A DNA stretch of 64,000 nt from assembly GCF_018614075.1 (NCBI RefSeq), contig NZ_JAGGOZ010000013.1, positions 116,523 to 180,522 on the forward strand. Reading direction: 5' to 3'. A program made the translations under genes and the position numbers. A model generated the notes under the pieces. That model was not told the DNA's origin. It did not search any database and saw only the letters and a list, made by a program, of their open reading frames with translations. How positions within the stretch are numbered: position 1 is the first letter of the stretch; every line of letters starts with the position of its first letter. Below are positions 25,839-33,414 of this stretch, piece after piece. The DNA comes from Streptomyces sp. ISL-94 (GTDB lineage Bacteria > Actinomycetota > Actinomycetes > Streptomycetales > Streptomycetaceae).

Positions 25839-26024
25839 CTACGCCCGGCCGGCCTGCTGCGTCGTGGCGAGCTGCGGGGTGGTCTCCCCCAGCCAGCCGC
25901 GGGCGGCCGCGGCGTCACCGAACTGGAGGAACAGCAAGGTGACGTGGTCCTTCTTGAACCCGGCGAGGATCTCGCCCTGGATCTCGGTGCTCTCACGCAA
26001 GGGCAGTGGTACGGCCGCGGCCAT
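25839..26024 (-). pseudogene. DyP-type peroxidase N-terminal fragment
   Basis: A 61-residue frame starting at ATG 26024 (GGGGAG nearby) reads ESTEIQGEILAGFKKDHVTL then LFLQFGDAAAARGWLGETTP and LATTQQ, and stops. This matches the first 50-60 residues of DyP-type heme peroxidases, where the chain normally continues for another 250 or more residues to the heme-binding His; none of that is present in any frame to the right or left. It lies 115 bp behind the copper radical oxidase gene on the same strand. It is most likely a truncated gene, though a short expressed N-terminal domain cannot be excluded. Confidence 0.65.
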
Positions 26025-26139
26025 GGAGTCTCCCTGGGGACGGGGGCTCTGGTAGAGCGGGGGGAGCGGGTGGAGCGGGTGGAGCGGGGTCCGCCGGGCG
26101 GCCACCTGGGCGGTGCGCCGCCCGGACGGAAGGCAGGGA

Positions 26140-28002
26140 TCAGGCGCCGGGCGCGAGCTGCACCCACTTGGCCACGCTGGGCACGCCCTTGGCGTCGAGC
26201 AGGAACAGCATGTAGAAGCCGGGCGGGGCGTCCTCGGCCGACTGGGGGGTCTTCAGCACCAGCTTGTTGCCGGCGCGGCTGGTGATCGGCAGCTCCAGAT
26301 GCCGCTGGCTGGTGTCGACGGCGTGCGTGGAGGTGATGGGCGCGACCAGGACGGCGCGGCTGACCCGGCCCGGCGTACTGGTGCTGACCCGCAGGTTGGA
26401 GTTGTAGTGCTGGACGCCTTCGGGTGCGTCACTCAGGACGGGACGCTCGCCCTGGTGCAGGTAGGCGGGCTCGTAGATCTCGATGGTGCCGTTCATGCCG
26501 GACTTGATGTCCGGGTTGTTCGCGATCTGCTGGAGCTCGTCACCGGTGATCATGATGCGGCCGTCGGGCAGGATGACGGCGTTGGAGTGGTAACCCCGGG
26601 GCAGTCGCTGCACAGGTCCCGTTGCCCACGTGCCCTTCTCGTCGCGCAGCTCGATCGGTCGGAACTTCGGATCGGCGTTGGGGTTGTAGGGGCCGTTGCC
26701 GTAGTCCCGGATGTCGTAGGCGCCGTTGATCGTCACCAGCTTGCCGTCGGGCAGGATCAGCGTGTCGTCCTGGGTGCGGCCGATGACGCGCGGGGTGTCC
26801 TCGGTCCACCGGCCGTCGTGGAAGCGGTAGGTGCGCTTGTCGTTGCGGTTGCCGCCGAGTACGAGGACGGAGTCGGGGCCGTCGGGGCCGTTGGGGAGGG
26901 CGACCGCGGAGCCGTAGTTGCGCAGGCCGCCGTCCGGGCGGTCGGGCAGCTGCTCGCGGGTCTTGTTCTCGGGATCGAAGACGAACTGCTGGTCGGCGTC
27001 GCGGCCGAAGCCGTAGATCTTCCCGTCGTTCAGGGAGAACAGGTGCGGGAAGTCCATCCGGTACGGGGCATCCGCCTCCCACTTCTCCAGCGCCTTGTTC
27101 TCGGGGGCGTTGCCCGGGTCGTACGAGACGTCGCCCTTGTTCGCCGGGAAGCGCTCGATCACCGGTGAGGGGGTGCCCCAGCCGATCTCCGACTGCCCGG
27201 ACATGATCACCTGGCGGCCGTCGGCCCCGGTGACCACGGTCGGGTACCAGCGGCCGACCGCCATGTCCTGCTGCTGGTGCCACGTTTCGGTCCACGGATC
27301 GAAGACGAGGGCGAGCTTGGCTCCGGATCCGCCGTTCCCCCCGAGGTTGCCGCCGAACACACCGACCATGCCGTTGGGCAGGTAGGAGTGGCCGGCGCAG
27401 AAGAAGGGAGCGGGCCGCGGCTCGTTCGTGCCGTCGGGCATGTCGACCACCGGGGGCGGCACGGCCTTGAAGGCGTCCCGGCCGGTTCCCTTGGCGGGGT
27501 CCCACACGTACGCCCGGCCGGCGTTCTCCCTGCCGATGACGTCGGTGGGGGCGGTCTCGTGCTGCGGATTGTCCTCGACCGCCTCGAAGGAGAAGGCCAG
27601 CACCTTTCCGGTGGGCAGCAGGGCGACGTGGTCGCCGAACTCCGGGGTGGGGAAGTAGTCGGTGAACCTGCCGTACTTGTCCGGGCTGTACTGCGCGTTG
27701 ATCCTCTTCTGACTGTCGGTCAGCGCGTTGAACCGCAAAGTGCGGGTGGTCTGCGGATAGTCCCGGTCGACCATGCGCAGCCCGATCCGGTCCCGCGCCC
27801 TCGCCTCGGCCGCGGCCTCGCCGAAGGCGGCGACCTCGCCGGGGCGGAGCTCCGCCCTCACCTGAGCCTGCGTGATCCGCAGAGCCCCGGGGCCGGCGCC
27901 GCCCTGCGCGGCGGAAGGCGCGGCTCCGGACAGCGTGCCGGTGGCCGACAGCACGACGGCCGCGGACGCCACGGCCAGCGTCCACTTGAATCTGCGCGAC
28001 AT
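26140..28002 (-). CDS. Secreted copper radical oxidase (galactose/glyoxal oxidase-like, GlxA-related)
   Basis: A 620-residue exported enzyme that should oxidise an alcohol or aldehyde with release of H2O2. Residues 1-30 are a Sec signal peptide (WTLAVASAAVVLSATGTLSG). The kelch propeller carries the galactose-oxidase-type copper site: Cys in FFCAGHSYLPNG near 201 (expected to cross-link to Tyr), Tyr in GRWYPTVV near 251, the adjacent Tyr-His pair in PRGYHSNAVILPDG near 470, and the last His in ITSTHAVDTSQRHLEL near 558, inside the C-terminal DUF1929 domain. ATG at 28002 follows AGGAG. In Streptomyces a related oxidase (GlxA) works with a DyP peroxidase in cell-surface glycan formation; here a DyP fragment follows the gene. 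Substrate unknown. Confidence 0.9.
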   Translation of the reverse strand: MSRRFKWTLAVASAAVVLSATGTLSGAAPSAAQGGAGPGALRITQAQVRAELRPGEVAAFGEAAAEARARDRIGLRMVDRDYPQTTRTLRFNALTDSQKRINAQYSPDKYGRFTDYFPTPEFGDHVALLPTGKVLAFSFEAVEDNPQHETAPTDVIGRENAGRAYVWDPAKGTGRDAFKAVPPPVVDMPDGTNEPRPAPFFCAGHSYLPNGMVGVFGGNLGGNGGSGAKLALVFDPWTETWHQQQDMAVGRWYPTVVTGADGRQVIMSGQSEIGWGTPSPVIERFPANKGDVSYDPGNAPENKALEKWEADAPYRMDFPHLFSLNDGKIYGFGRDADQQFVFDPENKTREQLPDRPDGGLRNYGSAVALPNGPDGPDSVLVLGGNRNDKRTYRFHDGRWTEDTPRVIGRTQDDTLILPDGKLVTINGAYDIRDYGNGPYNPNADPKFRPIELRDEKGTWATGPVQRLPRGYHSNAVILPDGRIMITGDELQQIANNPDIKSGMNGTIEIYEPAYLHQGERPVLSDAPEGVQHYNSNLRVSTSTPGRVSRAVLVAPITSTHAVDTSQRHLELPITSRAGNKLVLKTPQSAEDAPPGFYMLFLLDAKGVPSVAKWVQLAPGA

Positions 28003-28258
28003 CGAACTCCTCAGGAGCTGCGTGCGAATCGCCCAACGGGAGACCACCGCACGACATGACTGGCTTGACGGAGAGTAACGATTTCAGGCGCACATGCCAG
28101 AGTCATCGCGAAACGCCGTCACTCTGCGTGTCGGATACGAATACCTGAGACGGCGGTGATCAAATGACGCCCGTCCCCCGAGCGCCTGACGGTCCGCGAA
28201 CCGGTCCGCGGCCGGGCGGCCCAAGCACCCCGCACCACCAACATGAAGGAGTACCGAC

Positions 28259-28678
28259 ATGGCCGGACGAACCCGAACCACTCTGGTGGCGGCCCTGGCC
28301 TCGGCCACCGTGATCCTGTTCGGCTCCCCGGGAGCGGAGGCGGCGGCGGGCGTGGCGGCGCACCAGCCGCCCCAGACGGTGGTCGGTCCCCTCATCCCGG
28401 GGGGAGCCGACGGCAGCCCGCACCTCGTGCGGTGCCCGCCCATGCAGAGCGTCTACAGCGGCGGCTTCACCATCACGGCCGACCCCGGCAGGGAGCTCAG
28501 CGAGTCTCCGGCCGATCTGCTGGAGAGCCGGCCCAACGAGAACGCCACCGGCTGGGTCATCGCAGTCCGAAAGGGCCAGACCCGGGGGAGGGACGGACGG
28601 CACGGCGCCCGACCGGCGAACCTGCGGATCACCATCGTGTGCAGTGACGCGATGCCCGAGAACCACGGCGGGGCCTGA
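28259..28678 (+). CDS. Small secreted protein of unknown function
   Basis: A 139-residue protein with a clear Sec signal peptide (LVAALASATVILFGSPGAEA, cleavage after AEA). The mature part has two cysteines (VRCPPMQS, ITIVCSDAMPEN) that could form one disulphide, and no known catalytic motif. ATG at 28259 follows GAAGGAG. It is divergent from the copper radical oxidase across 256 bp. I do not recognise the family. Confidence 0.75.
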   Translation: MAGRTRTTLVAALASATVILFGSPGAEAAAGVAAHQPPQTVVGPLIPGGADGSPHLVRCPPMQSVYSGGFTITADPGRELSESPADLLESRPNENATGWVIAVRKGQTRGRDGRHGARPANLRITIVCSDAMPENHGGA

Positions 28679-29009
28679 CCCTCTCCGGGGGAGCCGACGG
28701 CAGCCAAACCGCACGGGAGGGCGCGCCGGGCAGGGCCTCGTACGACGCGGTCAGTCGCCTGCGCGTCGTTTCCGCAGCTGCCAGAGGTACCGGAGGTGCC
28801 GGAGCTGCCCGAGGTGCCGGCGCTGCCCGAGGTGCCGGCGCGGCTGGTGGCAGCTGCGTACCGGTGGCCGGCGGGCAGGCGGCGGTTTGACGGCGGGCCG
28901 GTCGGCGGGCACGCACCCGGTGGGCAGGGCACCCTGGAAGGGGAGTGTGGCGTTGTGCGCTGCTGTCGCCGCCCCCCGTCAAGCCTTCCTGAACCCCCTG
29001 GGGAACATC
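28679..29009 (+). other. 331-bp gene-free gap with an 18-bp tandem repeat
   Basis: No supported gene. CTGCCCGAGGTGCCGGCG is present twice in tandem (28805-28822, 28823-28840), with a degenerate copy at 28778-28795 and a half copy between. Read through, it would encode Leu-Pro-Glu-Val-Pro-type repeats, but no start site or bias supports a protein. It precedes the Rv2629-like gene, so it may lie in its leader. Confidence 0.6.
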
Positions 29010-30158
29010 ATGGAACTCGGCTTTCTCAAACCGCTCTTCACCCGGCAAGGGCCCTGGGCCTCGGTGTACATCGAGACCACCCGCGCGACCGAGGACGCGC
29101 AGCGGATACAAGCACTCCGCGAGCGCGCGGTCGCGTCCCAGTTGATCGACGCGGGCGCCGACGCCTACACCGTCCGGGCCGTGGTGAACCGGCTCGCCGG
29201 GGAGCCGGTCAGCGGGGCGCCTCCCGGCCGCGCACTGTTCGCCGCGGGCGCCGAGGTCGTACTCGACATCCCGCTCGGGAACATCCCGGTCGCCACCGAG
29301 GCGACCTGGTCCGCACTGCCGCACATCGCACCACTGGCCGGCCTGCGGGGCGACGAGCCGAGTTGCCTGGTGGGGTACATCGACCGCACGGGCGCCGATC
29401 TGGAGCTGCGCGACGCCCACGGCCGGGAGGCCGTGGGCCATGCCCAGGGCAAGGAAGGGCAAGGCCGCGGGCACCGCAGCATGCCGGCGGACCGGTACGA
29501 GTGGCACTACCGGAACAAGGTCGAGAACGCCTGGAACGAGACGGCCGACATCATCGCGGCGGAACTGGCCCGGCAGTGGACCGAAAGCGGCGCCGAGCTG
29601 GTGGTGCTGGCCGGCGATCCCCGCGAGCGCCGGGCCGTCCGCAACCGGCTGCCCGAGCACATGCAGGCGATGACCATCGAAGTCGACAGCGGCGGCAGGT
29701 CGCCCGGCGCCTCGAAGAACGCCCTCGACCGCGAGATAGCGCAGGCGCGCGAGAGGTTCGCCCACGAGCGGCTCGAGGGCGCCCTGGAGCGCTTCCGCAT
29801 CGGCCGGGGCCGGCCCGGCGAGCACCGCGAATCCACCGTGGACACCGGACCGGGTGAGGCGGCCGAGGGTATACCGGCCGTCGTGGACGCCGTACGCACC
29901 CACCAGGTGGCCACGCTGCTGCTCAGTCCCGACGGCTCCGACGCGGCACGCGAGGTGTGGGTCGGTCCCGGCGTGGACGAGGTCGCGGTGCAGCGCGGCC
30001 AGGCGCAGGCGATGGGAATCGCCAAGCCCGTACGGGCGCGTGCGGACGACGCCCTGCTGCGGTCCGCGGCGGCGGCCGGCAGCGAGGTCCTGGTCGTACC
30101 CGCGGGTATGCCCGGACCGGCGGGCGGGTTGGGCGCGGTGCTGCGCTGGACCACGTGA
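29010..30158 (+). CDS. Rv2629/Balon-type aeRF1-like protein (baeRF2 family)
   Basis: A 382-residue cytosolic protein. Its start (FLKPLFTRQGPWASVYIETT), the middle (AGADLELRDAHGRE, then PADRYEWHYRNKVENAWNET and ELVVLAGDPRERRAV) and its end (VATLLLSPDGSDAAREVWVG, ADDALLRSAAAAGSEVLVV, GVGAVLRW-like terminus) follow mycobacterial Rv2629, a homologue of the ribosome hibernation factor Balon. At the place of the eRF1 GGQ loop the sequence is GKEGQGRGHRS, so the catalytic GGQ is absent and peptide release is unlikely. Expected role by family: binding the empty A site of idle ribosomes under stress. ATG at 29010 follows GGGGAA. It converges on the lysyl-oxidase-like gene. Confidence 0.8.
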   Translation: MELGFLKPLFTRQGPWASVYIETTRATEDAQRIQALRERAVASQLIDAGADAYTVRAVVNRLAGEPVSGAPPGRALFAAGAEVVLDIPLGNIPVATEATWSALPHIAPLAGLRGDEPSCLVGYIDRTGADLELRDAHGREAVGHAQGKEGQGRGHRSMPADRYEWHYRNKVENAWNETADIIAAELARQWTESGAELVVLAGDPRERRAVRNRLPEHMQAMTIEVDSGGRSPGASKNALDREIAQARERFAHERLEGALERFRIGRGRPGEHRESTVDTGPGEAAEGIPAVVDAVRTHQVATLLLSPDGSDAAREVWVGPGVDEVAVQRGQAQAMGIAKPVRARADDALLRSAAAAGSEVLVVPAGMPGPAGGLGAVLRWTT

Positions 30159-30203
30159 CGGGCGCAGCTCTCCCCGGAGGCCGTCATGCCTGCCGACTCC
30201 TCA

Positions 30204-30224
30204 CCGGCCTCTGAGGAAGGCCGG
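30204..30224 (+). terminator. Short hairpin after the Rv2629-like gene
   Basis: CCGGCCT (30204-30210) pairs with AGGCCGG (30218-30224) over a 7-base loop, 45 bp behind the stop codon. Modest stability and no U-run, as usual in Streptomyces. Confidence 0.45.
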
Positions 30225-30416
30225 CGGCGCGGCGCGCCCCGGCACTCCCCTGCGCGGTAAGACAGCGCCGCTCGAAGAGAGCCCGCTTCCCCGGATTGCT
30301 GCCCGCGGCCCGGCCGACGAGGCTCTGACCTGCGCAGACACCGGGACGACCGTCCCCACGCGGAAGGCTGCTTCGCGTAGGGACGGTCGGCCGCTGCATG
30401 CCGGATGGAGCTCCGG

Positions 30417-31232
30417 TCAGGCGCCGGGGCGCGGGCCGCCCACGCCCACCGGTACCCCCTGGCCGATCGTGACGTTCACGGATGTCGTCTTCGGGGCGGT
30501 TTGGTTGGACTCCCGCAGGACGCCGAGCGGGTTCGTCGTCATCTCCAGCGTGTACTGCTGCGGCGGGAGGTTCATCAGCGCGCTGACGTCGAAGGACTGT
30601 CCGGCAAGGTCCTTGGCGTAGACGTCCGCCCAGCCGACGGAGACGCCCATCGTCAGGGTCGTCGCGTTGGCGTTGTGCGAACAGGAGCTGTAGACGGGAT
30701 TGACCGGGGTGCCGGGGAGCGTGGAGTCCGCGATCTCCAGGTCGACCAGGCAGAACGCCACCTTCGGCGACTCACGCACCACCTGGCCGGCGGCGTTGGT
30801 GAGCCGGTAGCGGGAGATGCCCTCCATGTGGAAGTGCTTGTGCTCGTCGTGGTACGTCATCTGCCCGACGGACACCTCGTAGGAGGTGCCGTCGGAGCGG
30901 GTGATCCGCTGGTACGCAGGCATGACGTTGTTTCCGGGAGTGGCTGCAGCCGCCGCCTCCCTGGTGCGCCGACCGGTGACGTGCAGGGCGCCGGTGCCGA
31001 GGTTCGCGGGTGCGCCGGTGAAGCGGAGCCAGGTGATACCGGTGGTGGGCTCGCGGACCAGGTCGTTGTCCGCGAGTTCCCGCTGGAGCGGTTCGAGGGC
31101 GGGCAGAAGGTCCGTCGGGCTGTCGGTGGCCGCGGCTGGGCCGGTGCCCGTGGCCAGCAGCGCGCCGAGCGCCACCACCATCGCGGCGATCCAGGTGCGG
31201 GCCGTGCGTCCGCTCCGTGCTGTGCGTCTCAT
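30417..31232 (-). CDS. Secreted lysyl-oxidase-family copper amine oxidase
   Basis: A 271-residue exported protein: signal peptide about 1-35 (WIAAMVVALGALLATGTGPA, then AAA). The lysyl-oxidase copper site is visible as HDEHKHFHMEG, with His128, His131, His133 and His135 in the spacing of the family motif W-x-H-x-x-H-x-H-x-H. Two later cysteines (FCLVDLE, SSCSHNA) flank a second conserved region. Family reaction: oxidative deamination of lysine or other amines with H2O2 release; bacterial members have little characterised function. The quinone cofactor tyrosine cannot be assigned by eye. It is the second H2O2-producing copper enzyme within 5 kb. It converges on the Rv2629-like gene and is followed upstream by a 58-bp gap to the SnoaL-like gene. 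Confidence 0.82.
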   Translation of the reverse strand: MRRTARSGRTARTWIAAMVVALGALLATGTGPAAATDSPTDLLPALEPLQRELADNDLVREPTTGITWLRFTGAPANLGTGALHVTGRRTREAAAAATPGNNVMPAYQRITRSDGTSYEVSVGQMTYHDEHKHFHMEGISRYRLTNAAGQVVRESPKVAFCLVDLEIADSTLPGTPVNPVYSSCSHNANATTLTMGVSVGWADVYAKDLAGQSFDVSALMNLPPQQYTLEMTTNPLGVLRESNQTAPKTTSVNVTIGQGVPVGVGGPRPGA

Positions 31233-31290
31233 GACATGTCCTTCCTCTGGTGGATGATGCAGTGCCCTCGCCCGAGTCGGGGAGCCGGTG

Positions 31291-31692
31291 TCACGGCTCG
31301 GGCGAGAGGTGTTCGTGGACGACGAGCCAGCGCCCGTCCGGGGACCTCCGGAAGACGACGGTCTCCCGTTCCCGCACTTCCTCTCCGCGGGCGCCGGCCT
31401 TCGCGGCGAGGCGGGTGTGCACCCGGTGGGTCAGCACCGCCAGGCCGTCGGCGACGACGCGTACAGCGGTGTCGTCGGTACGGCAACCCAGCACGCGGAA
31501 CCCGTCCAGCTCCCAGGCACGCCACGCGGACTCGTACGCGGCTCGGGTGGCGAGGAGGCCGGACTGCGTGGGGAAGAGGAAAGTGGCGTCCTCGGCGAAG
31601 GCCGCGAAGTAGCGGCCCGTGTCGTGGGCGGCGAAGGCGGCCACCAGGTCGGCGGCGGCGGCCCGCACCTCGGCTTCGGCGCCGGCGCTCAT
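31291..31692 (-). CDS. SnoaL-like / SgcJ-type NTF2-fold protein
   Basis: A 133-residue NTF2-like protein: helix VRAAAADLVAAFAAHDTGRY, then FAAFAEDATFLFPT and the strand-rich end TVVFRRSPDGRWLVVHEHLS, the usual pattern of SgcJ/EcaC-annotated proteins. Such folds serve as hydrolases, cyclases or ligand binders; the residues here do not decide between them. Its ATG overlaps the stop of the upstream permease gene by 4 bp, so it is cotranslated with it and probably acts on the imported compound. Confidence 0.85.
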   Translation of the reverse strand: MSAGAEAEVRAAAADLVAAFAAHDTGRYFAAFAEDATFLFPTQSGLLATRAAYESAWRAWELDGFRVLGCRTDDTAVRVVADGLAVLTHRVHTRLAAKAGARGEEVRERETVVFRRSPDGRWLVVHEHLSPEP

Positions 31693-33299
31693 CGGTCCCC
31701 CGCCGGGAGGCCGTCCATGGCCGGGAGCCCGTCCGCAGAAGCGGTCCGGCCGCCGGGCGCCGTCGGCTCGCCGGCTGCCCCGCCGGCGGCCTGCGCCGGG
31801 ACCGGCACGGCAGAGGCGGATGCCGGTTGCGGCCCGCTGAGTTCGCGGTCGCTGGCGGCCACCGCGGGTTCCTCCGCCGACAGGTCCATCCCGCGGGTCA
31901 GGGCGTAGTACAGGACCCCTGAGACGGCGAGCCCGACCACGAACGCCACGTCGACCCCGCCGAGCGCCTCCGCGACGGGCCCGGTGAAGGGGCCCACCAC
32001 CATGAACGGCACCATCAGGAGCAGACCCGCGCCGTAGGCCAGCAGGCCGCGCCACGCCCAGCTGCCGTAGATGCCGTCGGGCCGGAAGAGGTGGGTGATC
32101 GCGTACTGGCCGCGCCGGACGAAGAAGTAGTCGACCAGGTTCACCGCGGTCCACGGGACCAGCAGGTACAGCATGAGCAGCAGGGCGTTGCCCAGAGCGG
32201 TGGAGAAGTCGGCGGAGACGCCGAGGCCGACGGCGCACCAGACGACGGCGAGGCCGCTGATCGTCAGCACCCTGGCCCGCCGGCCGGGGCGCAGCCGCCG
32301 GACCGAGTCGATCCCGGTGAGGACCGTGAGCATGCCGCTGTAGGCGTTGAGCCCCATGGTGGCCACCAGGGCGAGCACCGACAGCACGGTCAGGACGGCG
32401 CCCAGGCCGCCCACCACCTGGTCCCCGGCGTCGCGCGTGCCGGCCAGCGGGTCGCTCACACCGAGGGTGGCTGCCATCCAGGCGCCGATGGGGATGAGCC
32501 ACATCGGCGAACCCGCGGCGCCGCCGAAGACGGAGGCGACGATGCGGGACGTCGGGGTGTCGCGCGGCAGATAGCGCGAGTAGTCGGAGACGTACGGGGC
32601 GTACGAGATGTTGTATCCGGCGGCGGCGGTGAACTGCACCATGAAGGCGACCAGCGTGAAGCCGCCGGCGACCGGGGCGGCGTCGGCGGGCCCTGTCACG
32701 CGGCCGCTGAGGATGCCGATCGACAGCACCAGCCAGCACGGGGCCGAGCACCAGAAGAGCACCTGGAACGCCCGGTGGAGCCAGTCGTGTCCGTACACGG
32801 CCAGAATTACGGCGGCCACGGTGATGCCGATCCCGAGGGTGGTCACGTCCCAGCCGAACACCGCGTTCAGACCGTTGCCGATGATGATCGTGTCGACGAC
32901 GTTGAAGCCGACGAAGGTGAAGAGCGTCGCCGCCAGGGGCACGATCACCCCCCGGTAGCCGAACTGGCCCCGGGACTGGATCATCTGCGGGAGCCCCAGC
33001 TGCGGGCCCTGACTGGCGTGGAACGCCATGAAGAAGGTTCCCACCGCCAGCCCGAGCGCACTGGCGAGCACCGTCCATCCGAGGGACAGGCCGAGTCCGG
33101 GGCCGATGAATCCGAGCGACAGGGTGAAGGGCTGGAAATTCCCCTGGAACCAGAAGGGGCCCTGTTTCCAGAGCTTGCCGTGCCGCTCGGCGAGGGGGAC
33201 GTGCTGGATGGAGAGGCTTTCGATGACATCCGCGCCGCTGTGCCGGGCATTTGAGCGCTGGTCAGTCCGGACCGCCATGGGCCCTCCGTTCTCGTTCAC
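31689..33299 (-). CDS. NCS1-family nucleobase/allantoin-type permease
   Basis: A 536-residue integral membrane protein with about 12 hydrophobic segments. NCS1 marks: GNFQPFTLSLGFIGPGLGLS (TM1), QMIQSRGQFGYRG, FVGFNVVDTIIIGNGL (TM3), AAGYNISYAPYVSDYSRYLP (TM6) and VPWTAVNLVDYFFVRRGQY. NCS1 carriers import cytosine, purines, allantoin or hydantoins by cation symport; the substrate is not readable. The last 60 residues are a low-complexity Ala/Pro/Gly cytosolic tail. The divergent neighbour is a PucR regulator, which in many bacteria controls purine catabolism, supporting a purine-related substrate. ATG at 33299 or 33278 (MAVRTDQ) could be the start. Confidence 0.9.
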   Translation of the reverse strand: MNENGGPMAVRTDQRSNARHSGADVIESLSIQHVPLAERHGKLWKQGPFWFQGNFQPFTLSLGFIGPGLGLSLGWTVLASALGLAVGTFFMAFHASQGPQLGLPQMIQSRGQFGYRGVIVPLAATLFTFVGFNVVDTIIIGNGLNAVFGWDVTTLGIGITVAAVILAVYGHDWLHRAFQVLFWCSAPCWLVLSIGILSGRVTGPADAAPVAGGFTLVAFMVQFTAAAGYNISYAPYVSDYSRYLPRDTPTSRIVASVFGGAAGSPMWLIPIGAWMAATLGVSDPLAGTRDAGDQVVGGLGAVLTVLSVLALVATMGLNAYSGMLTVLTGIDSVRRLRPGRRARVLTISGLAVVWCAVGLGVSADFSTALGNALLLMLYLLVPWTAVNLVDYFFVRRGQYAITHLFRPDGIYGSWAWRGLLAYGAGLLLMVPFMVVGPFTGPVAEALGGVDVAFVVGLAVSGVLYYALTRGMDLSAEEPAVAASDRELSGPQPASASAVPVPAQAAGGAAGEPTAPGGRTASADGLPAMDGLPAGDR

Positions 33300-33414
33300 T
33301 CGGGGGCACCACGACCCCGAACCAGAGGGCTGAGTGTGCGGTCACCGAGAGCTGGGCGGCAATTGTGCATCGCTCAAACGCGACCCCTTCCTTTGTGGGG
33401 CGCCACGATGCAGC

